Source: Nemania diffusa
Taxonomy: Eukaryota; Ascomycota; Sordariomycetes; Xylariales; Xylariaceae
DNA length: 64,000 nt
Reading direction: 5' to 3'
NCBI GenBank assembly: GCA_038501195.1
Contig: JBBPUQ010000003.1
Location: 2,620,501 to 2,684,500, forward strand
Shown: positions 52,053-64,000 of the stretch, piece by piece
How positions within the stretch are numbered: position 1 is the first letter of the stretch
Layout: each line of letters starts with the position of its first letter
The notes under the pieces: generated by a model
What the model was told of the DNA's origin: nothing
Databases searched by the model: none
Seen by the model: the letters and a program-made list of their open reading frames with translations, nothing else
Made by a program: the position numbers and the translations under genes

Positions 52053-52333
52053 TGGAGAAAGTTCGGCCCCGCTTCACTTTTAAAGTCAGGTTAGGAAAAT
52101 CGGTACCTATATGAATTGGATAAGTGGGACACTAAGAAGTGGGCTTGTTTAGCGTCGTACCTGGCAGTGCTTGGAAGGACCACGTCGCAGCATTATTTGT
52201 CTGGGTTATTAATCGACCTGAATCGCTCTGTACAAATAAGTCCATCATCACGTTCAACGCTATATCAAGAACACCAATAATTCAGCGCAAAACAAGATAA
52301 CGCCAGCCCCGAAATTGCTGTAACTACGATACC

Positions 52334-52824
52334 ATGGCTGATCAATTGCTCGAGCAAGTCCGAGATGTTATTGATGGACAAATCGTGGGTTCCCCTCCTA
52401 TGAGCATAGTAGTTGGCCTCTTACTATGAACTTCAGTTAACTTGGGGTACTCCCTTCGACAGGACTTTGAGGGCCAAAAGCTAGCCGAGATTCTGGCAAC
52501 CTTGCTCCTCTCTATTGTCGGGGTATGTGTGCCTCTAGCCTGTTGAGGAGTTGCTTTACGGGACAAGCCTACGTTGTGCCATTACAGGATTATTGCTCAC
52601 AGTATCAACAGGCAGTTTCGTTCCTCGTCGGCTTCTTCCTCCAAGATATCTCCCTGGCTCTCAAGATCGGCCTAGGTGGCACCGCGTTGACTTTTCTTGC
52701 CGTCGTTCCCCCGTGGCCCTTCTTTAACCAACACACCGTAAAGTGGCTCCCTATCGGCGGATTATCAATTCCAAGCAGTCACCAAAATATAATCATAGAC
52801 GACAAGATACTAGTCGAACGATGA
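52334..52824 (+). CDS. SPC1: Signal peptidase complex subunit Spc1 (SPC12 family)
   Basis: Three exons, 52334-52384, 52463-52522 and 52612-52824; introns of 78 nt (GTGGGT..GACAG) and 89 nt (GTATGT..AACAG). 107 aa. The protein reads MADQLLEQVRDVIDGQI, DFEGQKLAEILATLLLSIVG, then AVSFLVGFFLQDISLALKIG and TALTFLAVVPPWPFF. Two membrane segments flank a short loop, as in Spc12/SPCS1, a non-catalytic ER-membrane subunit of the complex that cleaves signal peptides. The C-terminus after VKWLPIGG is an extra hydrophilic tail. It converges with HRT1, whose 3' end is 268 bp away. Confidence 0.93.
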
Positions 52825-53092
52825 ATTCTGTTAATATTCCTTTTTTTCTGAGGTACATGCTATGGGACCAAATACGAGGCTCTTCTAAGGATAGCACACA
52901 GTGAATATATTTGTCTTGTTCTAAGTGCGCGCACGCGTGTTATATCACGCTAGACCCTGTGTCTCCAGAACATTTATTCATGTGTAATAGGCGCCGTAGA
53001 GCGTGGGAACCATGGCAACCTATGGAAAAGCCGCTCGTGGTCATTGTTCCCGTTGTCTAACACCTCCTCTCACTCTAAGGTGGAACTAGCCC

Positions 53093-53582
<490 letters not shown>

Positions 53583-54698
53583 ATTTATGGCGTGTATGGT
53601 ATGTACGGGATGGTGTGGCAGGTGGCAGGTGGTGGTGGTAGTGGTAGCTCGGATGAAAGTTTTGGAGGGGTCGTAGGAGTTGTCGAGGCTCGAGATAGTA
53701 TTATGTCCTGATTGTTGGTGTATTTGCTTTGTATGCTCAGGCCCAGTTGGGAAACAAAAGATGTAGAGAAATAAATGGATGTACGGAATGTACAGTGGGT
53801 GGATGTAGTTTCTTAAGACCAGCTTACCTAGGTAGGTTGTGAGATGCCCTCAAGGTTGCAAGCTTCAATGATAGATTGCTATTCGAAGTACGTAGGATGA
53901 TTACTGAGCAGATGCTCTGTACAGAGAGGTAGGTACCTACCTAGGTCCCTAAGCCAGTAGCTCATTGATCTTGCCCCACGTACACTGCGCTACAAGTCTG
54001 AGCTACCGGTACATTTGAAGTACCCACCTACATGTAGGTACGTACTTCCCTTCCACTTACCTACATAAATCATGTAGAATTACCGCCTACCTTTTAATTC
54101 AATACTACAGAATATTATACACCTTGTATATACATATATTATCAGAGTGGTATCTATCTAACAGTTGTGCATGTTGCCTGGGTTTCAGTAGATACATGCC
54201 CCATTCCCTGAGTCTCGTGATACAAACAAACCCTACAGAGTACAATAGATCTCTACCTTAGGTATGTAAACATGGCCCTTGCCATTCTAATTACCTACAT
54301 ACTCTTAACCATGCTGTATACATAGTGCACACTTCCTTCTCTAAAGTGCATACCTACCGACTCTTTTCAAGCCCCCATAACTTGTGATTGTTGACTTGAG
54401 GATCACCATTAATTTGCCCAGCTCCATCTCCACCTAACGATCCATCATCCACCTGCCTGACTAGTCTCACCCATTCTCTTCAGTCATCTTTGTCCTCGGC
54501 GCTCTGCATCTCGTTGCATTCCATCCTCATCTCGTTCTCCTCCGGTCCTCCGCTCAATTCATCCCTCCCCATTTTCTCCCATCTATCTTCTGTCCAATCG
54601 TTCTTTTCGTTCTTAAACTAGTCGCGCGCACCCTTTTTAGGCGATCAACGAACGTTTCCTCACCTTCTTCAACACGAGATACATGTTACCACATCAGA
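53583..54698. promoter_or_regulatory. Divergent promoter region of HRT1 and the Edc1-like gene
   Basis: 1.1 kb between two divergent starts. It has the densest run of TAGGTA/TACCTA words in the window: 53826-53838, 53925-53945, 54025-54064 and 54255-54290. From about 54420 to 54690 the plus strand becomes rich in C and T (for example CTCCCCATTTTCTCCC), typical of a fungal core promoter and 5' leader just before the ATG at 54699. No specific factor site is assigned. Confidence 0.5.
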
Positions 54699-55913
54699 AT
54701 GCAGTTCGTACCGACCCCGAAGAGCACACCTAACCGACGGCGCCCCCCTACGGGCCGAAATCGCAATAGTTCCCAGAAGATTTATGCTTCTGAGAATGAT
54801 CTTCCATCGGAGCGGCCTAACAACACCGTAAGCCCAAGTACCCCTCAGAAACTCGCGCCTGGTGGAACCGCCGCCCCGCGAGCCCAATCAACAAATCAGA
54901 AACAGAAGAACAAAGGCAGTAAGAATCGCAACACCAAAAATGGCGTTGCGTCACCAGGTCGCCGGCAGGGTCGAGAAAGCCCGTCTCTCCAGCCTCAGGT
55001 AGCTTCAGCTCCTATCTTCGCCGGCTCTACGTTCCATGCATCCCCCGCACCGTCAGCCCTACCACTCCCAAGTTTTTTAAGGCTATCCGGCGCAGACTCG
55101 TCTATGGACAAATCGAAAACAACAGAATCAGCTAATGAGTCATCTCCCCTAACCGATTCCGATGAGGGTAGCCCGGCAGATAAACCTATTCCTCGCAATG
55201 AAGAGTCTCCTTTAGAATTTTTCTTCCGCGCTGATCGGGCTGAAAAGGCGCTTGGTCGCCGAGCTAGCTCGGCAAACATAGACTCTGTTCCAACCGCAAG
55301 ACTGTCACCGCTACGAAATTCCCCTCATAAGGAATGCAATACTTTTCCTAAAGCCATGGGCCACAGTTCGGCCCGGCGCCCGATATTTACCGGGAGTGAT
55401 ACTTCGCCGAGCATACCCACGACCGGGCTAGATATCAGTTCCAGATTGCCTGTCGGCCCTGCGTTTTCAACGCCATACCACGAACGAATTCGAGCAGCTC
55501 ACTCAAATCAAAATTCAGCACGGTCAACGCCGGTCGTCAATCGAAACCCGGACCCCAACTCCTCTGAAGCTTTGAAACGGTACTTGTTTACTGGTCAATT
55601 CAACCGATTGGAATCACACGAGCCATCAACCCATTTCAGTCAATCACCGCAGGTACCCCACGTCGCTCAACAGCAATATATGTCGGATGGTGGTCGGCAA
55701 CAAAGTGCACATCAGGCTTCGCAGCGATCGCTTTTCCCTGCCCCGAACGTCTCACGAGGAATGTTTCCGGCATCAACACCGCCAGGCCACGCACCGCGTA
55801 CACAAGCTACCCCACCCGTTCGTATAGACAATGAATCGAGCCCTCGGCCTGACCATATTCTCGCCCTGGAGGGCGATCTTCGACGGGTGCTTAAGCTTGA
55901 CTCAGTGGGTTAG
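54699..55913 (+). CDS. Disordered protein with an Edc1/PNRC-type decapping-activator motif
   Basis: A single exon of 404 codons, almost all low-complexity Ser/Pro/Asn/Arg-rich sequence. Residues 107-127 contain FAGSTFHASPAPSALPLPSF, which fits the short proline-rich motif (YAG...F..SP.P..LP.P.F) by which Edc1/Edc2 and PNRC proteins bind the Dcp1 EVH1 domain and stimulate Dcp2 mRNA decapping. A second conserved-looking segment, ESPLEFFFRADRAEKALGRR (169-188), could be a short helix. The N-terminus is MQFVPTPKSTPNRRRPPTGR. A role as a decapping enhancer is inference from this one motif; the rest offers no domain. Confidence 0.75.
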   Translation: MQFVPTPKSTPNRRRPPTGRNRNSSQKIYASENDLPSERPNNTVSPSTPQKLAPGGTAAPRAQSTNQKQKNKGSKNRNTKNGVASPGRRQGRESPSLQPQVASAPIFAGSTFHASPAPSALPLPSFLRLSGADSSMDKSKTTESANESSPLTDSDEGSPADKPIPRNEESPLEFFFRADRAEKALGRRASSANIDSVPTARLSPLRNSPHKECNTFPKAMGHSSARRPIFTGSDTSPSIPTTGLDISSRLPVGPAFSTPYHERIRAAHSNQNSARSTPVVNRNPDPNSSEALKRYLFTGQFNRLESHEPSTHFSQSPQVPHVAQQQYMSDGGRQQSAHQASQRSLFPAPNVSRGMFPASTPPGHAPRTQATPPVRIDNESSPRPDHILALEGDLRRVLKLDSVG

Positions 55914-57184
55914 ACCCACCACGGCACTGGTGTGGTCCGGATGCGAATATTGATCTATATCTTACTATGGCGTTCTAGGTGCCAGTCTTTTAACCCGGCC
56001 CTGAGTATCTATTACTGCGGTTACGGCTCATATCAGGCTTCATTGCTTACGTTATTTTTTCTTTTCTTCATTTCTTTGTTGAACCACCTACGCTGTCTCT
56101 AAGAGACGGAGTCTATCGTGGTCTGATACTCAATGGTTGATTACGGGGCCGCATTTCGAACATCTACCCTCTTTATAGGGGAAGGCATACTAGGTTTCAA
56201 TCCTTGTGTTTCAGTTGACATTGAGTAATGTATTACAGTCCATAGGGCTTTGGGCCAGCTTGTTGAGCGCTGCGTGTTGTGTGGGAGGGGTGTTTGATCG
56301 GGACTCGATCTTATCTCAGGCGGATGTTTATCGGCAACAGCTCTTGGTTCGAGAGCTACGCGATATCATGGAATGATGGCAGGGTTTGCATTCGGTTCGG
56401 CGACGGTTTATGTGGTATGAAATCATCATATCTGGTGTTCAAGGCGATGGTACGGAAGTGAATCGGTTTGCGATGGATGATGCATGGCGTTTCGATGTGT
56501 ATATGACCACGGAACTGGCAGCTCTGGTGTTGATTGGGGGTCTAGAAGCTTGCCTTCTCTCGGTGGTGGGGGCGGGCACGATTCGGAGAAACAGAATACG
56601 AAATGAAAAGAGTGGTTTTTTTTTTTGGTGATCTATATCAGCACTTTGGTCTTGGTCTCAGCTTCCTACTATAGACCTTAGGCAACCAATAAGACGGGCC
56701 TCACGGCCTCGTATATCATCAATGACCTGCTCTTTATCCCAGCAAGGAGATTCTGTGAGCTATCACTAAGCGACACGAGTTGATTACCAAATGAACTCTA
56801 CAGTATAAAAGTCCACAAAAAACGCTATACGCGATGTTTAAAAAATTACCGAGGGAGTTTTAAGCCAAATTATATCCGGTGCTATAACTTAGGTGCCATG
56901 GGCTGTGCTGCTTAGATAGGTACTTAGGTATTCAGGGGCTATTTTGGCACTGACGTCATTTGGCCTAAAACGTTGGTAAGCAAGGGTATCATGTCTCACG
57001 TGAGCTCGTGCACCATTCGCGTTTGTTAAGCATCCGCTATCCTGTATATTTCCCGCTTGCTAACACTCAAGCTTTTATTCTATGAGAAGCTATAAACAAA
57101 CTAAACTGTGTAATAAATCTCAGCTGCTAACTTCCTCTGCCATCTTCATTACAATTCGGCGCCCTTTTTCAGCATCAGCCGGCA
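55914..57184. other. Intergenic region, no gene recognised
   Basis: 3' region of the Edc1-like gene and promoter of TDP1, 1.27 kb. It contains a T-run at 56619-56628. Short frames have no recognisable product. Confidence 0.4.
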
Positions 57185-59579
57185 ATGGATCCTCATCATG
57201 ATCCATTTGATGGAGACGAAGAGGCAGCACTACGTTACGCGATTTCATTATCGCTCCAGGATCCCAATGCATCCATGTACCGTCCAGCTTCTCAGGTGCC
57301 AATTGAAATAGACTCGGACGAAAATGAGGATGATGACCTAGAAAATCAGCCTGGAGGCCCAACTACGCCGAAGAAACCTACACGATCAGGCGATGACGAC
57401 AATGCCCAGGCGGTATCGACAACATCTCATTCGCTCCCATTGCCTCAGTCTACGTCTCTGGAAGCTCAATCTAGTGGTTTTACAGCCCTAGGGCTTGACA
57501 GAAAAAAGATGGAGGAAGAACGACTTGCCCGAGCTGCCAAGCGCAAAGCACCTCATGACGACGAAAAGACTGGGCATCGCCCGCAGCGTACTAAGCTTAG
57601 CAATCAATCGCCAGCTACGACAACGCCTCATATACCTAGTGTTGCCTCGCTCACATTACCTTATCCTAAGGGTATCGTGAAGAAGACTGTAAGTGCCTCC
57701 ATAAGCTACCAGTCCCTTCTTTGCCACTAGATTGTCAGCTTTATGCTATGGTCCAAGTGTGATTGACTAACTCAACTCCTATAGTGGGTTTCCGGCTGTC
57801 CGCGCCAAGATGACATCAAAATTGAGGAAATATTACAAAAAGAGGAGCTTGAGCTTGCTGTCCTTAGCTCATTTCAGTGGGATGACGAGTGGTTGCTATC
57901 CAAAATCAACATAAGGAAAACTAAGATGGTCTGTATTGCCTTTGCATCAAGCGAAGACCAGAAGGCGAAAATGAAAGCAAACGTGCCAAAAGACCGTATC
58001 CGGTGAGGAGCCTCCTTAATTTCCAAATAGAAGTTCCTCTTAGATGTCCACATACTTTACCTCGCTATCATACAGAGCAGAACACTTATTTCTAACATAT
58101 CCTAAGCTTTTGCTTTCCCCCCATGATGCCGACTGGCAGTATGCATTCAAAGCTCCAGCTGCTCAAATTCTCCAATTACCTACGTTTAGTTATCCCTACG
58201 GGTAACTTAGTACCTTACGATGTGAGTAGATATCTGATTCCCTTTTCCAAATAGATCTCGACGCCAGCAATCCTAAGAAAACGCTACCAATAGTGTTGTT
58301 GTCTATAATATCATTGACAGTTTAGCTAATCATGATATCTCACTTAGTGGGGCGAGACGGGCGTCATGGAGAATATGGTTTTCTTAATCGATTTGCCCAT
58401 GAAAAAAAGCCCAGAAAACCCAACGACTATATTCGGCCAAGAACTTTGCTATTTCTTAAAAGCGAGTGGTCTTGATGATAGTTTAATCAACAGCCTGGCA
58501 AAATATGATTTCTCGGAAACAGGCCAATATAGGTTTATTCATACTATGTGAGTTTACTACAGTTGTGAATTGATTTTGGGTATCTTATTGACTGACCCGG
58601 TAATAGTGGACAATCGCATACTGGAGCAGGATGGCAGCGAACAGGTAAAACAACCATACCTATGCTCTTTGGCTTTTACCAATCATTATTATCACAGGCT
58701 ATTGCGGCCTAGGACAAGCTGTCAAGTCGTTAGGCTTGGCAACAACATCAGAAGTTGAATTGGATTTTGTAGTAGCATCTCTTGGCTCCGTAAATAACGA
58801 TCTGATTTCGGCTATTTACAATGCCGCCCAAGGTCAGCCCAAGGGTCCTTCCCAATCCATATCTACAGATAGTGTACTTACTTGACACCAGGGGACAACG
58901 GACTGAAAGAGTACGAGAAAAGGGTCTCCAGCAGTGGCAAAAAGAAGGCCTCTCGAAGTCCTGAGTTAAGCTATAACCCTAGCAATTTTCGTGTCTACTT
59001 TCCTTCCCATGAGACAGTAAGCCGAAGCCGTGGAGGGAAGAATGTAAGTTACATATGTTACAACCAAGCCCTTTTTATAGAAAAAAGAAAATCATATACT
59101 AAGGAAATAATGCAGAGCGGTGGTACTATATGCCTACAGGGTAAATGGTGGGACTCGCCAACATTCCCCCGAGAGCTAGTACATGACTGTAAAAGCGTTC
59201 GGCCTGGTATATTGATGCATACTAAAATTCTCTTTGTCCGTCATTTATGTCACCGTGAATCACAAACCTCTTGGGCGTACCTTGGGAGCGCGAATCTCTC
59301 AGAGAGCGCATGGTAAGAGTATCTCTTATACGTCAATTACATCAAGCCAAACTAACTACAAGTTCGAGTAGGGGGCGTCTAGTGAAAGATAGAGTATCCG
59401 GGGAACCCAAGCTTAATTGCCGTAACTGGGAATGTGGTGTACTCATTCCTGTGGAGGGCGAGGCCGTCAAGTCCGGCTTAGAGGCTTTCAAGAAGAGGAT
59501 ACCTGTTCCCATGGTTGTTCCAGGTGAGGCCTACGGTAAGGCCAACTCTAAGCGACCATGGCTTTTTCTTGAGACTTAG
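57185..59579 (+). CDS. TDP1: Tyrosyl-DNA phosphodiesterase 1
   Basis: Nine exons: 57185-57688, 57785-58002, 58107-58221, 58348-58547, 58607-58644, 58698-58832, 58892-59043, 59116-59312 and 59372-59579. They sum to 1767 nt, 588 aa, and all joins keep the frame. The enzyme hydrolyses the bond between a topoisomerase I tyrosine and the 3' end of DNA in the nucleus. It is a phospholipase-D-fold protein with two HxK motifs: TGSMHSKLQLLKF (about H254, K256) and GILMHTKILFVR (about H489, K491), the second followed by SANLSESAWG. Other blocks are SSFQWDDEWLLSKINIRKTK, RLVIPTGNLVPYDWGETGVM, GYCGLGQAVKSLG and RNWECGVLIPVEG. The N-terminus carries a ubiquitin-interacting motif, DEEAALRYAISLSLQD (11-26), as in many fungal orthologues. 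Confidence 0.95.
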
Positions 59580-62500
59580 ATCCTCGTTGTATTTTCCTTC
59601 AGGCTAGTTAGCTTACTTGATTTGGCCCGGCGTTCTTGGTTGGCTCTTGTGAAGGTCTTAAATACATCTTAAATCATCCCATGCTAAAATATTGAAACAT
59701 ACATTACACTTATAGTTATATAGCCATGCCATGCATCGAGGAGAAGAGAATTGCTATACAATACTCCCCGAATAGATACTACCCCTATATAAGAAACTAT
59801 AGAGAGCGTCGCTGTGAGGTTCCTTTAGCTAGGAATTCCAGAAACAGATAAGTATTCCAGCATTCCCCTTTCTGTGCAGAGCTTCCAATTATACCCAGCA
59901 TACATACGATGGAAATAATATCACTCATACTCTAACTTCTACGCTCATCGCCGCGAAAGCTCGTCCTGTTGGGCGGTGATTTCTGTTGATATTCACCACC
60001 TATATTATCTAATTAATATTCATCTCAGTATTCAAGAAACTAACAACACATATATCTCGAAATCCTTTCTTGCTATGCGAGTTATTTCAAGAGTTCGAGG
60101 CTCTTATTCTATCTACCATAATCTCTTGGCAGCTTTCCATAGTTGCAAACGGATAACAGGTTGCGCTCAAGATGGTTGTTACGTACTAGACTCTAGACTT
60201 TGTATGTTCATTCAACCTTCGGATTTTAGACTTAAGGTTCTAAATCTCTACTACATAAGTACATGGCGGTCACCGGCGCCCCATTTTCGGCCTTACACAT
60301 GCAATAACAGAGGGCCTATCCTCGGTACATGTAGAGTAGGTACCTACATACATAATATCCTTCCACACCTAGCAGGCGTAGATAGATCGAACTAGACGGC
60401 GAGAGCAGAAGTGGTCGTTCAATTTTACACCGTGCGTGTCACGCCCCCCATGAAGATACCTGTGTAAGTAAACTTCTAGCAGCCAAACGTTCACCACGTC
60501 TGAGTTATAAACCTAGTGTAAGAGCATATTAATGCAGTTTGTTCTATGGCAGTATGCTATTTTAGGTGTATTACTCTAGCTTTATAGGAACTAAGAATCA
60601 TCCCGCCTCAATGCCGTTAGTCTACCAAGTGTTCGGCCGAGGTGTTAATCATCCCGGAAACGTGTGCATGAGATGAAATTTCTTGCCAGAAATCCTCGCC
60701 GACGGGTATACTATCATCTCTCCGCAGGAATCTCCCTCAATGCCTTGTGTAACATATCCCTTACAAGGGGAAATGAGTCGTACAACATAATTTAGACCTT
60801 CCGTCCCACCGGATCAACTTCTATCGGTCACTCAAAGTTGTATTATTAATCCTTTACCCTCTTGGCCAAACCGTTGATACAAGCCCGTAATCAAATCAGC
60901 ACTCATTAATCAACCCTTTGTACTATTTAAGGACTAACATTCGTTAGAAATACAGCGTTAATTGTTAATGGGGTGTAGTGACCTCTTTACGGTGTAGGAT
61001 CAGCCATTATCGTACGAAATAGTAACACCCTACCTATCCGCGAACATGTCTGTCCGATGCCGGTTACACCACCCACGATGCTGGATTAGAGCCTTGGTAA
61101 CGAACATCGCTAATCGGCCCTATGCGTTACCTAGGTAGTTACTCGCCTCTATTTTCCTTTAGGCACGCACCAGGGCTAGTTACTGGAATGGTCCAGCACA
61201 GGTCTTGAGCCTCCAAGGAGATAACTGGAGCCACAGAGAATAGAAACGGCCACTGCTGGTTGGATGCGGCTTAAGGCTTTAAATAAGGTTTTCTTGGAGG
61301 CCTACTAGTAGCAGGGCTTCCCCAGCTTACATTCTTCATACTGCCTCTACTCGGATGATCCGCTCAGCTCCCCTACACCCCACTACCCCCTATGGTGTGC
61401 TTGCTAGAGCTGGTTTTGCTGCCCTGATGTTTGCTAATTCTGGTGCTCACAGGTCTCCGAGAAGCTCCCCTGTCTCTCGCAAGAGAACTATCACGGGACA
61501 TTGTGTTCACTTGGCGATCTTGCTCCTTTGGGGAATAGTCTTGCCAACTGCTGGGACAGGATTTACCCCAGAATTGCGGTCTAGACAAGAGTCGACGGCC
61601 AGGAGGCATGGTAGCCGGTATCCGCAGCTCGACAGGTTTTTCATCGTCGTGTTACCAATTCTTGCCCCAAGCTCCCCTCACTTCAGACAAATGTGAACTG
61701 TTAGGAGTGAGCATCGTACAAGCCCGCCAAGGCCATATCATTGACTCCTGTATTACTCAGAACTCAATCTATATGCTTCAAAGTGATGCTAGGTTAAAAT
61801 CGTAGCTGAAAAGAAATTCTAACATGCATATAAAAACGCATAAAACCCGCGCAGCTATAAAATCTGCAGTCAATAAATTAAGAGCTTGAGTACTCCAGCT
61901 GCAGATTTCAACTGAATCGTGCTCGAGAGCTCATGCAACCACACGACAAAAGCATAACATCATAGGCCATCGATGTTCGGAAACAGCTTGAGTGACGGCC
62001 CACGGGTGCTCCAGTGATGTGACGAGTTCTGTTGGTATATCCCCCTATTATATTCTACCTGTGAGAATACGCTGGCCCCCCTCGAGGAAACAGGAGCTAG
62101 GTAATGGCGAGTATGGCATACTTACGTATAATAGTATGTAAAGCAGCCCCTGTATTCATTCCAACGTGACAATAATATAGATTATTACTAAAGGTATATG
62201 CCCAAATTCTACTCTTAGGTCTGTTTAAAGAAGATTTCTCTCAACTTGCCAGGGAGATATTCTGCTTGTAAATGAACATTCTGTATATCTCATGACGTTG
62301 TGGTCACAACCTTTCCTTAGTTTCCTAGCCCCTCCGCACATAGCTCCCACTTTTGTCCCCTCACTAATAAGCAGTCTTGACTCACGGAGAGAAAGTTGCG
62401 GGTGGTTCCGCTCTCGCGTTGAGCAAGTAGAGAATCAAACCATGGGTCATCTAATATGCCACCACCTAATTTAGTGCAGGACATCTAGATGTACAACGTA

Positions 62501-64000
62501 GACAAAGTCTCTGCACTCGACACAGCCCTTCCCCTAATAGCCCAAATACCGCCTCAACGTCGATTATGCATTGATATGATAACTATTGTACTCATGCTTC
62601 CAGCCAATGGTGAAATATACCGTAAATATTTGGCCAGCGAAAAAAAGGCAAATTCTCACGTCGAGCGATATGAGTCGATTACATCAATTTTGGCCGGCCG
62701 CTAGCATCAGATAAACACCTGCTCATACAAGCTACTCATGAGAATCGGCCAGAACATGCCGTCACTAAGGAGTGACAAAGGACACGAAAGCGACTGCAGG
62801 TGGCTAACGCTGCGACCCTCCGCTGTCTTTGAACGCTTAAGGCCGGTGACAACGAGGTCGTTATCCGGCAATTTGTTAGATCGAGAAGACAAGTATTTAC
62901 GCTTCACATACGCAACCGGCCCAGAGACAACAGGGAGGCTGACGCGATTTGCCATAGGCGATACAGCACGCTACCCTAGGTAGTTTTATTCCTACTTACA
63001 TAAGGTACTGGCCAGTGCCCGTAGTTCTCGGTATATATGAGCCGATTTCGAGGTGTGCCGACGAATTTCTGGAGAGTGTATGCGTATGTGGGCCGAAGTT
63101 CATGAGTAAGAGATCTACAGATTACAAGGGAGTCCCCTGGGAACCTTAGTTACCTACTTAGGTAGCAAAGTGACTTTGCCTTAGTACAGCGACGCATGGT
63201 AGCGGGAGGGACTGGGTTGGTTCAGTAGTTTTAGTAGGCAGGTAGGGTCGGTATGTAGGTAGGAACAGTAGAAATGGTAGGTACCTACTGTAGGGCAAGT
63301 CAAAGAGAGGGAGGGTAGGTAGACATCATGATGGACTTACCGGGGGAACTGCAATTCGCATTTGGGCACATGCATGATATGCGTGCCTACTTCCTAGCTA
63401 GAGGTAAACACCTGCCCAGCACGTATGGTAAGTAGCGATGTAGGTCGGCAGGCTAGCAGGTACTTGGGCAATCCCGTCGCACAAGTGTACATGTCAAAAC
63501 AATTCGAACGGTTCGCGGTGGTAGGTACTTACCTACACATAGTCCATCCATATCTAAAATGGGTCCTACCCCTGCCTCCTCGAGAGGCTCAACAAGATGA
63601 GACATCACAAGACGACTACGGCAACGACAACGCCAACGCCAACGTCACTCGGCACTCGACCTTAGTACCGTACCCTACCTCACCGAGGTGGACAGTCATC
63701 ACCGACACCAAGAACCTTTTTGTATCTACGCTATAGTCGGCTCGCACTGCCGTCGGCTCATTGCCGGCCTCAGTCTCGGACTATACGTTGTCTTCTTCCC
63801 TATATTCACTCCCATAATACCAATTCCATCCCATCCTCCTTATCCACATGCCCATGCCCATGCACACGCTCATCCAGAACTCAATTTTATCCCGTTCCCA
63901 TACATAGAGCGGAGGACGCCGAGAAACTAAGCCAAGGAAGAAGGTTGCGTGCATTGGCGGCCGAAACTTAGCTGGGCTCCCCATGGCTTCTCATGGCTTC
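59580..64000. other. 4.4 kb region without a recognisable gene
   Basis: Open frames at 59976-60395, 61355-61696, 62489-62704, 62738-62983 and 63425-63736 do not resemble known proteins and most lack coding character. A short inverted repeat, AAATCTGCAG / CTGCAGATTT, lies at 61858-61909. From 63150 to 63540 the TAGGTA/GGTAGGTACCTACC words are dense, as before other genes, and the final 500 bp become more CT/CA-rich, so this may be the promoter of a gene beyond the right edge. A CCATGCCCATGCCCATGC mini-repeat lies near 63848. Confidence 0.4.

Noticed and set aside
61355..61696. 113-codon plus-strand frame as a protein gene
   Set aside because: Composition and residues are unlike a folded protein, no family is recognised, and no spliced extension was found.

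Overview
This window is nuclear DNA of a filamentous ascomycete (Pezizomycotina, most likely Sordariomycetes). Genes carry short GT-AG introns of about 50-175 nt, usually with a CTAAC/CTGAC-like branch site close to the acceptor. The protein families are typical fungal housekeeping genes plus a Zn2Cys6 regulator, and one 14 kb block is AT-rich in the manner of repeat-induced point mutation (RIP). The species cannot be named from the sequence.

Layout. 1-1018: 5' part of an FHA protein (Dma1-like) on the minus strand, running off the left edge. 4238-6060: mitochondrial processing peptidase alpha subunit. 6518-22942: a GH78 alpha-L-rhamnosidase gene on the minus strand, cut in two by a 14,174 bp element (8654-22827) with 39 bp terminal inverted repeats and a CACTGT target duplication. 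24359-27695: NAD-specific glutamate dehydrogenase. 33314-34863: kynureninase. 36990-37406: a CHY-type zinc-finger gene lacking a visible first exon. 37710-38752: proteasome alpha4 subunit with a 7-nt microexon. 39306-40946: Zn2Cys6 transcription factor. 45716-47320: BTB-domain protein. 48009-49937: CorA/Mnr2-like magnesium transporter. 52334-52824: signal peptidase subunit Spc1. 53093-53582: RING-box protein Hrt1/Rbx1. 54699-55913: a disordered protein with an Edc1/PNRC-like decapping motif. 57185-59579: tyrosyl-DNA phosphodiesterase 1. All nine spliced models whose start codon is visible, and the rhamnosidase with the element left out, add up to whole numbers of codons with conserved residues preserved across the joins.

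The genes are unrelated housekeeping and accessory functions and do not form an operon or metabolite cluster. Intergenic DNA is long (up to 5.6 kb) and rich in a palindromic word family around TACCTAGGTA / GGTAGGTACCTACC. It also holds two copies of a TA-flanked MITE (30013-30404 and 51451-51926); the second has a smaller inverted-repeat element nested in it.

The most notable feature is the 14 kb element. Its ends are nearly intact and the host reading frame is still open on both sides, which suggests recent insertion, yet its 9.4 kb core contains almost no G or C and includes a palindrome of almost 1 kb and several diverged internal duplications.
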